Source of the DNA: Haberlea rhodopensis
Lineage: Eukaryota > Streptophyta > Magnoliopsida > Lamiales > Gesneriaceae
Direction of reading: 5' to 3'
DNA length: 64,000 nt
Assembly: GCA_907163345.1 (NCBI GenBank)
Contig: CAJQUN010000052.1
Location: forward strand, 682,001 to 746,000
Shown here one piece after another: positions 54,827 through 64,000 of the stretch (position 1 is the first letter of the stretch; each line of letters begins with the position of its first letter). The position numbers and the translations under genes are program-made. The notes below the pieces were generated by a model, which saw nothing but the letters and a program-made list of their open reading frames with translations, was not told the origin of the DNA and searched no databases.

Positions 54827-56521
54827 TTATGGAGTCTTTGATTTTGGTAAGGCTCCAGGAGTTAGTTCAATCGAGAATTCAATTTCCCTATGAGGGGGCA
54901 GAGAGGTAATTTCTTCGGGAAAGACTTCTTGAAATTCTCGGACAACAGGAATTTCTATAATCTTGACTTGATCATTGGGTTTGTTGATCTGATATGCCAG
55001 AGATCCTAGTTCTCCATATCTTGCATTTGTCCTCATCTCTAATGTAGATATGATTTCCATTGGTCCTATATGCTTTTTGGGACCTTCGATGATTGGTGTA
55101 GTGATGTCTGGAAGAGTTAATTCCTTTGTATAACAATTTACATGGGCTTGATGTTTGAACAACCAGTCCATGCCCAATATTATATCATAATCATGTATAT
55201 GGAGTTCGATCAAGTCTGCTAAATGTTCTCGATTGTGGAATTTTAGTGGGCAATTCTTATAGACAGTATCAGTGATTACCTTAATCCCTATCGGCAATCT
55301 AATTTCTAGATGATAGGGTAATTGTTCTGAGGGCAGATATAAATCACAGATAAAAGTAGGAGAAACAAAGGAGTGTGTAGCTCCAGGGTCAAACAAAACT
55401 TTTCCTACTTTTGAAAGTAAAGTAATGGTACCTTCAACCACTGCAGTGGGGTCAACTTCTTTATTTCCCATTAGGGCATAAGCGCTTGCTGGAATTTTAG
55501 GTTTTTGTGGCGGAGGGGTCTTTTGAGTTCTTTTCGGGCAATCTTGGATACGATGTTGTTCACTTCCACAGATCAAGCATTTTCCATTCTTTCTCCAGCA
55601 ACTAGCTTCATTGTGATTGGGAAGTTTGCAATAACTACACTTCGGAGTGTAATTGTTTCCTGGATCTCTTTGTGGTTTCTGTCCTACTTGTCCTCCAATC
55701 TTTTCTTTTCCAAAATTTCTCTTCTTGTTGCTTATCTCAGCCAAATTGGGGTTATAGCGCCTCTTATCCCTCTGTTCTCTCTGGATCAATGATTTGATGT
55801 CAGATTCAACCTGTAGTGCTTGATTGACTGCAGAAACATAGTTAGTGGACTCAGTGGACAATGTGGCCCAACGAATGTCAAGATTTAATCCCTGGATGAA
55901 CTTTTTAGTTTTTCTTAGTTCATCATCCATATAATGTGGAGCATAGTGAATTAGTCGATGAAATTCTGCCTCGTACTCTGCTACTGTACGGTTTCCTTGC
56001 ACCAAATCCATGAATTCCCGTTCACGGGTATTCAGTATCACTTGCGTAACATATTTTTCCTCGAATGTACGAACGAAATTTTCCCATTTTCTCGGGGTTT
56101 GATTTCTCCTCCATTGGTGATCTATGACTCTCCACCAATGATGAGCTGCATCTTCAAATTGATAGACAGCGAAACTGACCTTTGCATAGTTGAGAACAGT
56201 GAAAATTCTCTCAATTTTGAGCAACCATTCCTCTGCATGATGAGCATTCGGGGTTCCATGGAATTTAGGTGGATGGAACTTTAGAAATCGCTCCAGTGCT
56301 CGATCTACAGGTTCCTCATTCCTCGTAATATTTCGTGGTGGATTTTGCTGACAGAATTGCATGAACTGTAGTAAAATGTCCATCGTATTCCTGTTGGGTA
56401 GCTCTTGTCGAGGATGTTGTTCCTCTTGCTCGTCGTTTCTTCTTGGGTTCCGTACTTCATCAGGAGAATTTCTTTCATTATTGTGATTTCCCGCGCTAGA
56501 TTTATCATTTGAAGAAGACAT
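54827..56521 (-). CDS. gag: Chromovirus Gag-protease
   Basis: 564 residues. An acidic/basic N-terminus leads to the capsid-like gag domain (about 75-260; PPKFHGT, EEWLLKIERIF, HHWWRVIDHQW). Two zinc knuckles with C-X2-C-X4-H-X4-C spacing (CSYCKLPNHNEASC and CLICGSEQHRIQDC) are followed by a pepsin-like protease with active site FDPGATHSF. Many plant gypsy elements have DSG here; DPG is also seen, so I do not call it dead. The reading ends at TAA (54827-54829) in the linker between protease and RT, in frame with pol. The capsid is three residues shorter than that of the gag-only element near residue 110 (SDEQ versus A). Confidence 0.95.
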   Translation of the reverse strand: MSSSNDKSSAGNHNNERNSPDEVRNPRRNDEQEEQHPRQELPNRNTMDILLQFMQFCQQNPPRNITRNEEPVDRALERFLKFHPPKFHGTPNAHHAEEWLLKIERIFTVLNYAKVSFAVYQFEDAAHHWWRVIDHQWRRNQTPRKWENFVRTFEEKYVTQVILNTREREFMDLVQGNRTVAEYEAEFHRLIHYAPHYMDDELRKTKKFIQGLNLDIRWATLSTESTNYVSAVNQALQVESDIKSLIQREQRDKRRYNPNLAEISNKKRNFGKEKIGGQVGQKPQRDPGNNYTPKCSYCKLPNHNEASCWRKNGKCLICGSEQHRIQDCPKRTQKTPPPQKPKIPASAYALMGNKEVDPTAVVEGTITLLSKVGKVLFDPGATHSFVSPTFICDLYLPSEQLPYHLEIRLPIGIKVITDTVYKNCPLKFHNREHLADLIELHIHDYDIILGMDWLFKHQAHVNCYTKELTLPDITTPIIEGPKKHIGPMEIISTLEMRTNARYGELGSLAYQINKPNDQVKIIEIPVVREFQEVFPEEITSLPPHREIEFSIELTPGALPKSKTP

Positions 56522-56529
56522 CCTATCAC

Positions 56530-56872
56530 ATAGTTATGATATATAAATTATGAGACAACATAAGTAAAATGCCACTGACAAAGTAAAATGCTACTGAATA
56601 TACACAAAATTGCATATTTTATTGATATGCATATTTTTTTCATATTCATCATACATTTTTACATATATATATATATATTAACTTTCTTTTTTTTTTTTTT
56701 TTTTACGTTAATCATTTAATATCAGCTACTAGTTAGTACATCATCATTTACAAAAGACAAAATAAACACAAAAGAATGATGATGCCAACAAAATAATCGT
56801 CAGCCTATCCAAAAAGGACGATTTAAACTACTAGGTTCTTAATGATACGATATGGTGATAGATGATGCTATC
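56530..56872 (-). other. Untranslated spacer between the extra ORF and gag
   Basis: AT-rich, with an 18-base T run on the plus strand (about 56687-56704, A run in the transcript) and a TA run beside it. No open frame is seen. It could hold a splice or internal start signal, but none is obvious. Confidence 0.5.
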
Positions 56873-57622
56873 CTAATCCTCATCATCGGACAGCATGACA
56901 ACATGGTGCTGTGAATGTGATCTCTGTGGTGCAGTGAAACGTAATTCTTCCTCAGACTCTGATGGTGTGAACTCGGATGGTTCTGATTCCTTTTCTACCT
57001 CCGTCCCTATCGTGACTGTCAAGGTCGATGGTGATACTGTGGTAGTGGTGGTCACTGGTACTGCTATGTCACCACTCAGTGCAGACTCTCCCAACTCCAT
57101 CCCCGGGGCTAACTCAAACTCATCAAGAAGCATGTCATCAGTATACTCCATCAGTGGGTCAAAGGAATATACTGTATTAGGAAACAGGGGATCTGCGTAC
57201 TGATTCCATCTAAGTGGATCCCTAGTAGGGTCTATTCTTGTGACGGACATACGTGCAGTGCGACGACAGGCTGGAGCACTCGACTCCCCTACCTCAAACA
57301 TAGGAGTGGGTATGAAATTTTCCTGTGGAGCCTGAAAAGCATCATCTAACATATATCGACCAGAAACTATAGTGGTATGTATCAAGTCTGCAGGTAACCC
57401 ACTCAACAAACTCCTCAGCCGACTATCATAGAACTCCTGGATATCAATCAAGTAGAACCTTAGTCTATCCCTTTCCTCCAAGACCCGACCCAACTCACGC
57501 TCTCCAGCCTTGTTTCTTTCAGTTAATACCCCTATTTCTTTGCGTAAGTCAGTTACTTCATTTTGTAAAAAGGTAATCTTGTTTTCCAAATTCATTGCAG
57601 GTGGGTGATACGGGGCAGTCAT
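56873..57622 (-). CDS. Extra ORF upstream of gag in the chromovirus
   Basis: 249 codons on the same strand as gag-pol, starting about 100 bp after the 5' LTR. Residues about 11-65 look like a coiled coil: leucine/isoleucine heptads with many E, K and R (KITFLQNEVTDLRKEI, GVLTERNK, LGRVLEERDRLRFYL). The centre has RTARMS and DPTRDPLRWNQYADP. The C-terminus is Ser/Thr/Glu-rich and acidic, ending LSDDED. There is no zinc knuckle, transmembrane segment or enzyme motif, and I do not recognise a family. The intact frame in a very young element shows either selection or simply recent origin. The gag-only relative lacks it. It may be an accessory protein or a captured host fragment. Confidence 0.75.
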   Translation of the reverse strand: MTAPYHPPAMNLENKITFLQNEVTDLRKEIGVLTERNKAGERELGRVLEERDRLRFYLIDIQEFYDSRLRSLLSGLPADLIHTTIVSGRYMLDDAFQAPQENFIPTPMFEVGESSAPACRRTARMSVTRIDPTRDPLRWNQYADPLFPNTVYSFDPLMEYTDDMLLDEFELAPGMELGESALSGDIAVPVTTTTTVSPSTLTVTIGTEVEKESEPSEFTPSESEEELRFTAPQRSHSQHHVVMLSDDED

Positions 57623-57700
57623 CTGTGAAACAAGTCAAACAAACAAGTTATATAACATAAAAATGTAAATAATGTACATTAGTGCCTAGATCCATGTAAA

Positions 57701-57716
57701 CCTGGCTCTGAAGCCA
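57701..57716 (-). other. Primer-binding site of the chromovirus
   Basis: The minus strand reads TGGCTTCAGAGCCAGG, four bases inside the 5' LTR. It matches the initiator-Met tRNA complement TGGTATCAGAGCCAGG except at two positions. Confidence 0.85.
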
Positions 57717-57720
57717 CCTT

Positions 57721-59749
57721 TGTGGGACCCGACTCGGGATATATAAATTTATCCCTTATCTGGTACCACAATCTATTCATAAATATATATAAATATAATT
57801 TTTAGGATTTACTTATGCATAGTAAATATGTTACTTAACAATAGCGGAAGCGTTTAAATAAACTTTTTAACAAGTACAATTCAAAATAACTCATAAGAAA
57901 AAGGTTCGACACTACAGCAAAATATAAAGTACTAATTACTGGTAAGCCAAAATGTTCATCATTTTTTTTTTCTAATTTTCTTCTTGTTCTGCCTCCGGTT
58001 CTCCTGTATCTGGAACTCACAAAATAACAAGGAAAACAGAGGTTAAGTCTTTAAGGACTTAGTGAGGGAACAATAATGTTTAGTATTTTGTACTTATCAA
58101 TGATGCAATGTAACAATATGACATGTAATGTAATAAAGAAATATCACTGCATTTTAAGGAAATTATCAATGAACCATAATGATTAAAGACGTTAGGATGA
58201 ATATTGTGGGCTAAAGAGGTGGCTCCCACCCGACAGTTAGGTGTAGCACTTTTCCACATATATTCAGATATGATTCGTACATTCATTCATTTATGAGCCA
58301 AGGTGAACCATTCTCCGGACCGTAGAACGGTGCGCGTTGTTCAGATGAACCATATACCCGGACTGTCATCCGTTGTTCATTGGACTCACTTTCCGGGCCG
58401 AAGCCACGTTGTCCAGTGGACAAATATGCAGACATATTTATGTTGTCCAGGGCTCCAATAGTCATTTATTCATTCGAAGGAAGAGAATAATGATGAACAT
58501 GTAACAAGGTATGTAGACAATATGATCAATGAACTGTTGCGATGCACAATATGACAACATATATAAAAAGTACGGTAATGAATAAACAAATGATGTAAGT
58601 TCCAGGCCAAATGCCAAAAGGGCTAATTTGAAAGAAATCGGTAGTACACCTCACCTTACTAGCTTACGATTTTTACTTGGATTAACTTGATTTTGAACCC
58701 GGTTGTCAAGGAAATTCCTATAAACATAATATAAGTAGTTTATAATGATTAGGGACCCAAATACATGGTGAACATTCTTAAAGATCATTTTTGTATAAAA
58801 TTTGTCCGGGTAATTTTGAATAAAACTTTAAAAATTCATAATAATTCAAGCCTTAGTCGAAAAATCATGAAACTTTCCAGAAATGCCTAAGATTAGTGCA
58901 GAAACGTTCGGCAACCGAAAACTTCAAAGTCGTGGAGGCGCGTGAACTACACGCGCCGCCTTGCCGGCGCGTGACCATCGCTCAGGCGTCACGCGCGGCT
59001 GTAATTTTCAGGGAATGATCGTCTCACTGCTATCTACAACTTTTGTTCAGAAACGATTTTAAAATTCGCAGCCGATTTTGCCCAGATTCTGATTTTTCGG
59101 AATGATTAAGTAGGGTACTTTGGTCGCCGGAAACCTGTACGTCCGGCAACTTTCTGGGAAAAAGGCCGACGTTAATATATACTATAACATATTTTAAACA
59201 AGTTTAAGTTCGCTCCTAAGACTTAAAACGGAAATAATCGTATAGAACACGGGTCTGAACATACTACCTCAAAGTGATGTTTCTGGGCAGATTTTCCTGT
59301 GCGTTCTTCACGGTTCAGAATTTATTTAGCAATTTTACCTAATGATTTTGCTACACCACCCACATAAGTTTGTTTGTGGGTTGATAAGGAAGGTTGGGTA
59401 AAAGTTTCAGAATTTTTGGAGAGTTTTTGGTTAATTTTATGGATTTTGGCCTATTTTTGGCCTAATATTCTAACATTTTTTTGCCATTTTTCTAAGGAAT
59501 TTTTGGACGAATTTATGGCTGAAAGTGATAGATTTGGAGTGTATTTATAGGCCAAATTTGATCAAATAAGTTACATGCAAGATGACATTTGTCATGGTCA
59601 AAGTTCAATACCAACTCCTAATAGTATTATTGACTTGATTATCATTATCATTATTTTTTGTATGATTATTATTATTATTATTTTCTTAGTATTTTTTTAT
59701 TACTATTATTATTATTTTCATTATTATTAAAAATAAAAAGGGTGTTACA
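57721..59749 (-). repeat. 5' LTR of the chromovirus
   Basis: 2029 bp, TGTGGGACCCGAC to GGGTGTTACA on the plus strand, and almost identical to 49998-52026. The TATA box (complement at 59542-59549) would start the genomic RNA. Confidence 0.97.
59542..59549 (-). promoter_or_regulatory. TATA box in 5' LTR
   Basis: TATAAATA on the minus strand, about 200 bp inside the LTR. It is identical in the other LTR and conserved in the gag-only element, and is the probable promoter of the element. Confidence 0.65.
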
Positions 59750-60122
59750 TATATATATATATAAAACAAAAATGTACAGTATTATAGATAGTGTAAATAA
59801 ATACTTTTGGATATATATTATAGGATTTTTGTAATTGAAGTTTGAGAGGGTATATCTGATATATGATAAAATTTTCGATGATATTTTGGCCCTTTAAAAT
59901 ATTAAAATAAGATCTTTAGGGTTACCAATTGTTTTTAAATACCTTAAAAACTGTAAAACAACTTATAGCTTTTTTATTTTATTTTATTTTATATCGGGGA
60001 GCAGAATGTTTTAAAAATTGTGGTCCACTGTTCGAACTCGAACTTAAGTCTTCTAAAAAAGATATGAATTTTTACCATCCGATTATTTAACGGTAAATGA
60101 TGCCCCCACTAGTTAATGCATC
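59750..60122. other. Intergenic DNA between chromovirus and hAT-like element
   Basis: The interrupted TA run continues at 59750-59762, showing the empty-site context. No gene is seen. It ends with the duplication AATGCATC (60115-60122). Confidence 0.6.
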
Positions 60123-60354
60123 TAGACATGACACGGTCTGTGAATCGTCGGTTGACGGTTCGAAATCGCCGGTTAAACGGTTCATAAAAGCTCGACCCTT
60201 TACCTTAACATTCGTAGACTGTTCGATTATGGTTCCGATTACGGTTACTGTTCGATCCATATATTTTTTAAAATATTTGAAATTAGAACTTTATTTCAAA
60301 AATTCGGAAATGATTAAACATTAACTTTAAACAAAAATAAAATTAAAATGAATT

Positions 60355-61494
60355 AGGTATGAAACCTTTATAATTTTGGTACTATAACACATGAAATTTG
60401 TATGAAACATTTACATTTTTGGTATTAATTACACGTGATATTAGTATTAAACATCTATAATTATGATACTAATTACATATGAAATTGGTATGAAACCTAT
60501 ACAACTTTGGTCTAATTACAAATGACATTGATATTTGAACATTTACAATTATTGTACTAATTACATATGAAATTGGTATGAAACATATACAATTACATAT
60601 GAACTTGATATGAAATCTTTACATTTTTTGTTCTAATTACAAATGATATTGGTATGAAACATTTACAATTATGGTACTAATGGCATATGAAATTGGTATG
60701 AAACCTATACAACTTTGGTACTAATTACAAATGATATTGATATTAAACATTTACAATTATGGTACAAATTACATATGAAATTGGTATAAAACATATAAGA
60801 CTTTGGTCTAATTACAAATGAAATTGGTATTGAAACATTTACAATTATTGTACTAATTACATATGAAATTGTCATGAAACATATACAACTTTGGTACTTA
60901 TAACATATGAACTTGGTATGAAAGCTTTACAATTTTGGTACTAATTACACATGATATTGGTATGAAACATTTGCAATTATGGTTCTAATTACATATGAAA
61001 TTGGTATGAAACATATACAACTTTGGTACTAATTGCAAATGATATTAGTATGAAACATTTATAATTATGGTACTAATTACACATGATATTTCTATGAAAC
61101 ATTTACAATTATGGTACTAATTACATATGAAATGAATATGAAATCTTTACAATTTGGTACTAATTACACATTATATTTGTATGAAACATTTACAATTATG
61201 GTACTAATTACATATAAAATTGATATGAAACATATACAAAGTTGGTATTAATAACAAATGATATCGATATGAAACATTTACAATTATGGTACTAATTACA
61301 AATGATATTGGTATGAAACATTTACAATTATGATACTAATTACATATGAAATTGGTATGAAACATATACAACTTTGGTACTAATTACAATTGATATTGTT
61401 ATGAATCATTTACAATTATGATACTAATTACATATGAAATTGAATTGAAACATATACAACTTTGGTACTAAATACATATGAAATCGAATATAAC
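60355..61494. repeat. 44-bp minisatellite array
   Basis: About 25 units of 44-45 bp follow one another over 1.1 kb. Each has the skeleton GGTACTAATTACA-ATGA-ATTGGTATGAAACAT. Two variants tend to alternate: one continues ATACAACTTT, the other TTACAATTAT, giving a higher-order period near 89 bp. Units diverge by several bases. There is no open frame. Confidence 0.93.
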
Positions 61495-62194
61495 ATTGAA
61501 TAATGTGTAATTTATCTATAAGAAAATAACACAAAAGTTCTTATTATGTTAAAAAGAATCAGTAATGAGATTTTTGACTATCAATTAGAAGTTATTAATT
61601 TATATAATATAAAATTAGTGAATTATAAATTAAATATGTTGTTCCCAAATTATAAGCAAATTATTAAAAGATTTTATTAATTAATCAAATATTACATTAT
61701 CGAGTTTCTATGGTAAGTCATATTGTGGGAAATTAAGATATACTTATTTAATTATTATATATAATGTAAATCAAATAATGAACATAAAATGCTTGTAAAA
61801 TAATTAAAATGTATATAATATATTTGTTTATAATAATTTACTCTATTATTATAGTATTGTATTTTGCAACCACTATTTATTTAGTTCTTATGAATTTATC
61901 CAATATTTTTTATTATATTTACTTTGTTATAGTTTGTTTCTATTTTACAATGTTTATTTAAGAGCATAACACGTTTTTCTATATAAATTTTATTTATATT
62001 TGTCAATATAAAATAGTTATCTTACATTACATATATAATATATATTGTCTGTTAGTATATATAATTATATTATCTAAAATAAAACAAACATGAAAATAAT
62101 TAGTTGTAAGAAGCTGTCTATATATGTTTGAGATCAAGAATTCATATATTCATCCACACTTTAATCTTGACTATAAATATTTTAAAAAAAGGAA
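61495..62194. other. AT-rich interior of the hAT-like element
   Basis: Very AT-rich, with many TATATA and TTATTT stretches and no coding signal. Confidence 0.6.
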
Positions 62195-62469
62195 AAACCA
62201 TTCCACGGTTTCCACGACCGTAAACCGTAACCGACCCATACAGTAACAGGCTGATTACGGTTCGGACCCATCGATCGGGTCAACAGGTAACCGGCCCGTT
62301 GACCCGATTACGAGTCCGGGCCGAGCCCATGTCTAAACGCATCCGTAATTACTTCTTCAATTGTCCACAATTGTACAATATTAATTGTTCAAAACAATTA
62401 ACCATCGTAAAAAAGGTCTCCTTTTCCTCCATTGATTTCTAGGTTTATTTGACTTTCTCCCGATTCAAT

Positions 62470-62835
62470 TCTCCTTTCCCATGATATAAAGGGGGATAGA
62501 TTTCTAGGGTTTTGGTTTCATGACCTAATTCTATTGATTCATCCTGCTCCTGCCCTTTCATTCTTCTCTACTGTTGGCCTATCTTTTTGTATAACGTTGA
62601 ATTACTAAATGAGATGGCAAGGGTAATTGGAGGAGAAGTAAATCTGAACTCTTCATCGCGTTCGCTGCAAGTGAATAATATCTTCGGATGCCTATTTCAA
62701 TTCGGGTCTTGCATTGATTCGTATTCCGTTGCGTGCGAAGCTTTTTCTGAACCTTCACTGTTCTAACCCGAGTTTGATTGTACAGTTTAATCGTATTTTT
62801 TTCTGTTTTCTTTTTTTCTTAAAAAAAATTTGGAG
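62470..62835 (+). promoter_or_regulatory. Kinase gene core promoter and 5' leader
   Basis: A TATA-like GATATAAAG lies near 62482, so transcription may start near 62510. The leader is about 330 nt, contains an upstream ORF, and ends with a pyrimidine-rich tract (about 62798-62820). That tract, followed by TTTGGAG, could be the end of a 5' UTR intron. All of this is inferred from position. Confidence 0.4.
62614..62766 (+). other. Upstream ORF in the kinase leader
   Basis: An ATG opens 50 codons (MARVIGGEVN to EPSLF) that end at TAA, 70 bp before the kinase start. It overlaps a five-codon frame starting at 62609. If transcribed, and not removed with a leader intron, it would be expected to restrain translation of the kinase. 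Confidence 0.45.
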
Positions 62836-64000
62836 ATGAATTGTGTGAATAATGATTACCGGACGCTGAAATCGGATAAGAAAATGAAGATTGAGGCTAT
62901 AGATTCTGATGTTGTTGAAATATCCCCGGACAGGCGGTATCTTCGGGTATTTTCATTGTATTAATTTTTATTTGTTTAATTTCTTTCTTACTTTTTTTTG
63001 ATAAATTTGTTTAATTTCTGAATCTCGTGCGTTGGACCGTTGGTGTATAATTTCTTATTGATTAGTTTAGGTGTTGATGTATCTCATCTTGATTCTTCCC
63101 TTTCTACAACAAACTTAGGAACACCAGAATAATTGGATTTGTTTTGGTGTGACGGTGTATGTGATGCGATCGATGCCAATGACTTGTATTGTTTTTTTAA
63201 AAAAAAAGAGCGTTGGGGATCAATCTCACTAGTTTAATATTGAGTTAATTCATATTTGGATTGCTCCATTTTTGGGTTTACAATTTGTTAAGTCCCTGGT
63301 CCATCGATGCAGAAGAAGCCTTGAGGTTGTTTTGGATAATAGGATAAATCACAAGCGTGTGTACACTCTCATTTGGTCTAGTTGTGTAAAAGAGAGAAGT
63401 AAGATGACTTGGCGCCTGAATATATATTGCTTGCACTAAGTCAAGAATATACTGGTTCAAATTTTAAGATTGTTAGACTGAGTGCAAAATTATTTCAAAC
63501 TTTACATGGGTCATAAAATGAAATTATCACCATTTTTTCTTTGAAAAGAGTTATTGAGATATCTCGGGGTAATATTGTCTCATTGTCTGAGACATATACA
63601 CATTTTTGCAAAGATGCGCCAATATCTTCCACCCTCTTACCCCCCATCTTGATGTCGAGTTGTCGACCCATGCTCCATCGTCCCCAAAAGAGATTCAAAA
63701 GAACTGTACAGCTTGCAAGTGAGCCTATGATGGTAGAAACAAAGTTTGTGCAACTCATTTGGCTGTGATGTGCACCATGGATTCATACCAATGATTTCTG
63801 CTTTTTATTGATTTGTTTATTTCCTCAATTTGTTAATTGATTTACATTCATTGTTTTATTACTTTTTTTCTTTTTCTTCCTCCAGTATAGTGAAATCCTG
63901 GGCAGGGGAGCATTCAAGAATGTGTATGCTTCCTTGACTATCTTTTAAATTTGTTCTACTTATAATGTTTGATCATCGTCGCTTTTGTAAATTTATATGC
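62836..64000 (+). CDS. WNK-type serine/threonine kinase, first exons (partial)
   Basis: Exon 1 (62836-62946) encodes 37 residues ending VVEISPDRRYLR and stops at a GT donor in phase 0. Exon 2 (63886-63923) adds YSEILGRGAFKNV and ends before a GTATGC donor. This gives the kinase glycine loop G-x-G-x-x-x-x-V, placed as in plant WNK (With No Lysine) kinases, where RY(L/I)RYxE(I/V)LG(R/K)GAFKTVYKAFDE is typical. The rest lies beyond the window. Plant WNKs are cytoplasmic kinases tied to ion balance, flowering time and G-protein signalling. The short N-terminal extension and the VxxSPDRRYLR text suggest the WNK8/WNK4-like group, with moderate confidence. Intron 1 is 939 bp. The ATG is the one in frame with the glycine loop. 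Confidence 0.82.
62947..63885 (+). other. Intron 1 of the WNK-type kinase
   Basis: It begins GTATTTTC and ends in a long pyrimidine tract plus CCTCCAG. A protein-like patch at 63495-63768 is open on both strands (plus 75 codons, minus 87 codons). I cannot assign it to a family, and it may be a fragment of an old insertion. Confidence 0.7.

Larger units (their letters stand above)
49998..59749 (-). mobile_element. Young full-length Ty3/gypsy chromovirus (Tekay/Del-like)
   Basis: A 9752-bp element on the minus strand. Its order is 5' LTR (59749-57721), PBS (57716-57701), extra ORF (57622-56873), gag-protease (56521-54827), RT-RNase H-integrase (54823-52253), chromodomain frame (52295-52071), PPT (52040-52027) and 3' LTR (52026-49998). 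Both LTRs are 2029 bp and I counted seven substitutions, about 0.35 %. At commonly used plant substitution rates that is on the order of 0.1 million years. It sits inside a TA run, so the duplication cannot be resolved. Two lesions break the polyprotein: a TAA between protease and RT, and a frameshift ahead of the chromodomain. Confidence 0.96.
60123..62335. mobile_element. Non-autonomous hAT-like element with minisatellite core
   Basis: Ends TAGACATG and CATGTCTA are exact inverted repeats. The 8-bp flanks AATGCATC (60115-60122) and AACGCATC (62336-62343) agree at 7 of 8, the duplication length of the hAT superfamily. Subterminal zones (about 60150-60260 and 62195-62320) are rich in CGGTTA/CCGTAACCG/CGATCGGG words in both orientations, as in hAT transposase-binding regions. 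Half of the 2.2-kb interior is a 44-bp tandem array. The remainder is AT-rich and non-coding. Confidence 0.8.

Noticed and set aside
55391..55399. DPG instead of DSG at the chromovirus protease active site as an inactivating change
   Set aside because: DPG(A/S)TH is, as far as I recall, common in plant gypsy elements, so it is not evidence of loss of function.
49993..59754. A 5-bp target duplication for the chromovirus
   Set aside because: Both flanks are TA repeats; ATATA and TATAT are out of phase, so no duplication can be claimed.
63495..63768. Open frames on both strands inside kinase intron 1
   Set aside because: No recognisable domain, and both strands are open at once; probably an old fragment or chance.
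1..64000. CRISPR arrays, tRNA or rRNA genes, bacterial operons
   Set aside because: The tandem arrays lack the spacer-repeat layout of CRISPR. tRNA-like words are retrotransposon primer-binding sites or a SINE B-box. No rRNA sequence was recognised.

Overview
The window is nuclear DNA of a flowering plant, almost certainly a eudicot. Three ordinary plant genes are visible: an R2R3-MYB factor at 11543-12476 (minus strand), a Dof factor at 41045-42207 (plus) and the first exons of a WNK-type kinase from 62836 to the window end (plus). The rest is AT-rich intergenic DNA packed with transposable elements. The retroelement style recalls asterids, perhaps Lamiales, but that is an impression only. 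There is no sign of bacterial, viral or organellar sequence, and I saw no tRNA, rRNA or CRISPR structure.

Left part (1-21599): a TRIM at 657-988. A gag-only Ty3/gypsy element at 1861-8230 has two 1.9-kb LTRs and the target-site duplication (TSD) TAATC. Small inverted-repeat elements lie at 10142 and 11096. After the MYB gene comes a decayed Mutator-like element (12898-15340) carrying a broken plant mobile domain gene and a broken transposase N-terminus. Next is a Tekay/Del-like chromovirus remnant (LTR 15543-17045, pol 17046-18510), then small repeats.

Middle (21600-40000): a retrotransposon cluster. Copia element B (21600-29175, minus, TSD ATTTC) is followed 36 bp later by copia element C (29212-35236, plus). 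Two solo LTRs of one unrelated family sit inside C, in gag and in RT. Then come another TRIM (35425-35854, TSD CTTCT), a 5'-truncated LINE (37508-37925) and a SIRE-like solo LTR (38053-39818, TSD CTTAC).

Right part (40000-64000): the Dof gene, a deleted Mutator derivative (42811-43273), and a solo LTR nested in another solo LTR (45322-48356 around 45637-47705, both with TSDs). A very young full-length Ty3/gypsy chromovirus lies at 49998-59749 (minus). A 2.2-kb hAT-like element at 60123-62335 is filled with a 44-bp minisatellite, and the kinase gene follows.

The young chromovirus is the most complete system. Its LTRs are each 2029 bp and differ at seven positions by my count. It has a PBS, a PPT, Gag-protease, RT-RNase H-integrase and a chromodomain. 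Two point lesions break it: an in-frame stop between protease and RT, and a frameshift before the chromodomain. It also carries an extra sense ORF (249 codons, coiled-coil start, acidic end) between the 5' LTR and gag. That ORF, the CGATCGATCG palindrome clusters shared by unrelated LTRs, and the minisatellite-filled hAT-like element are the least conventional things here.
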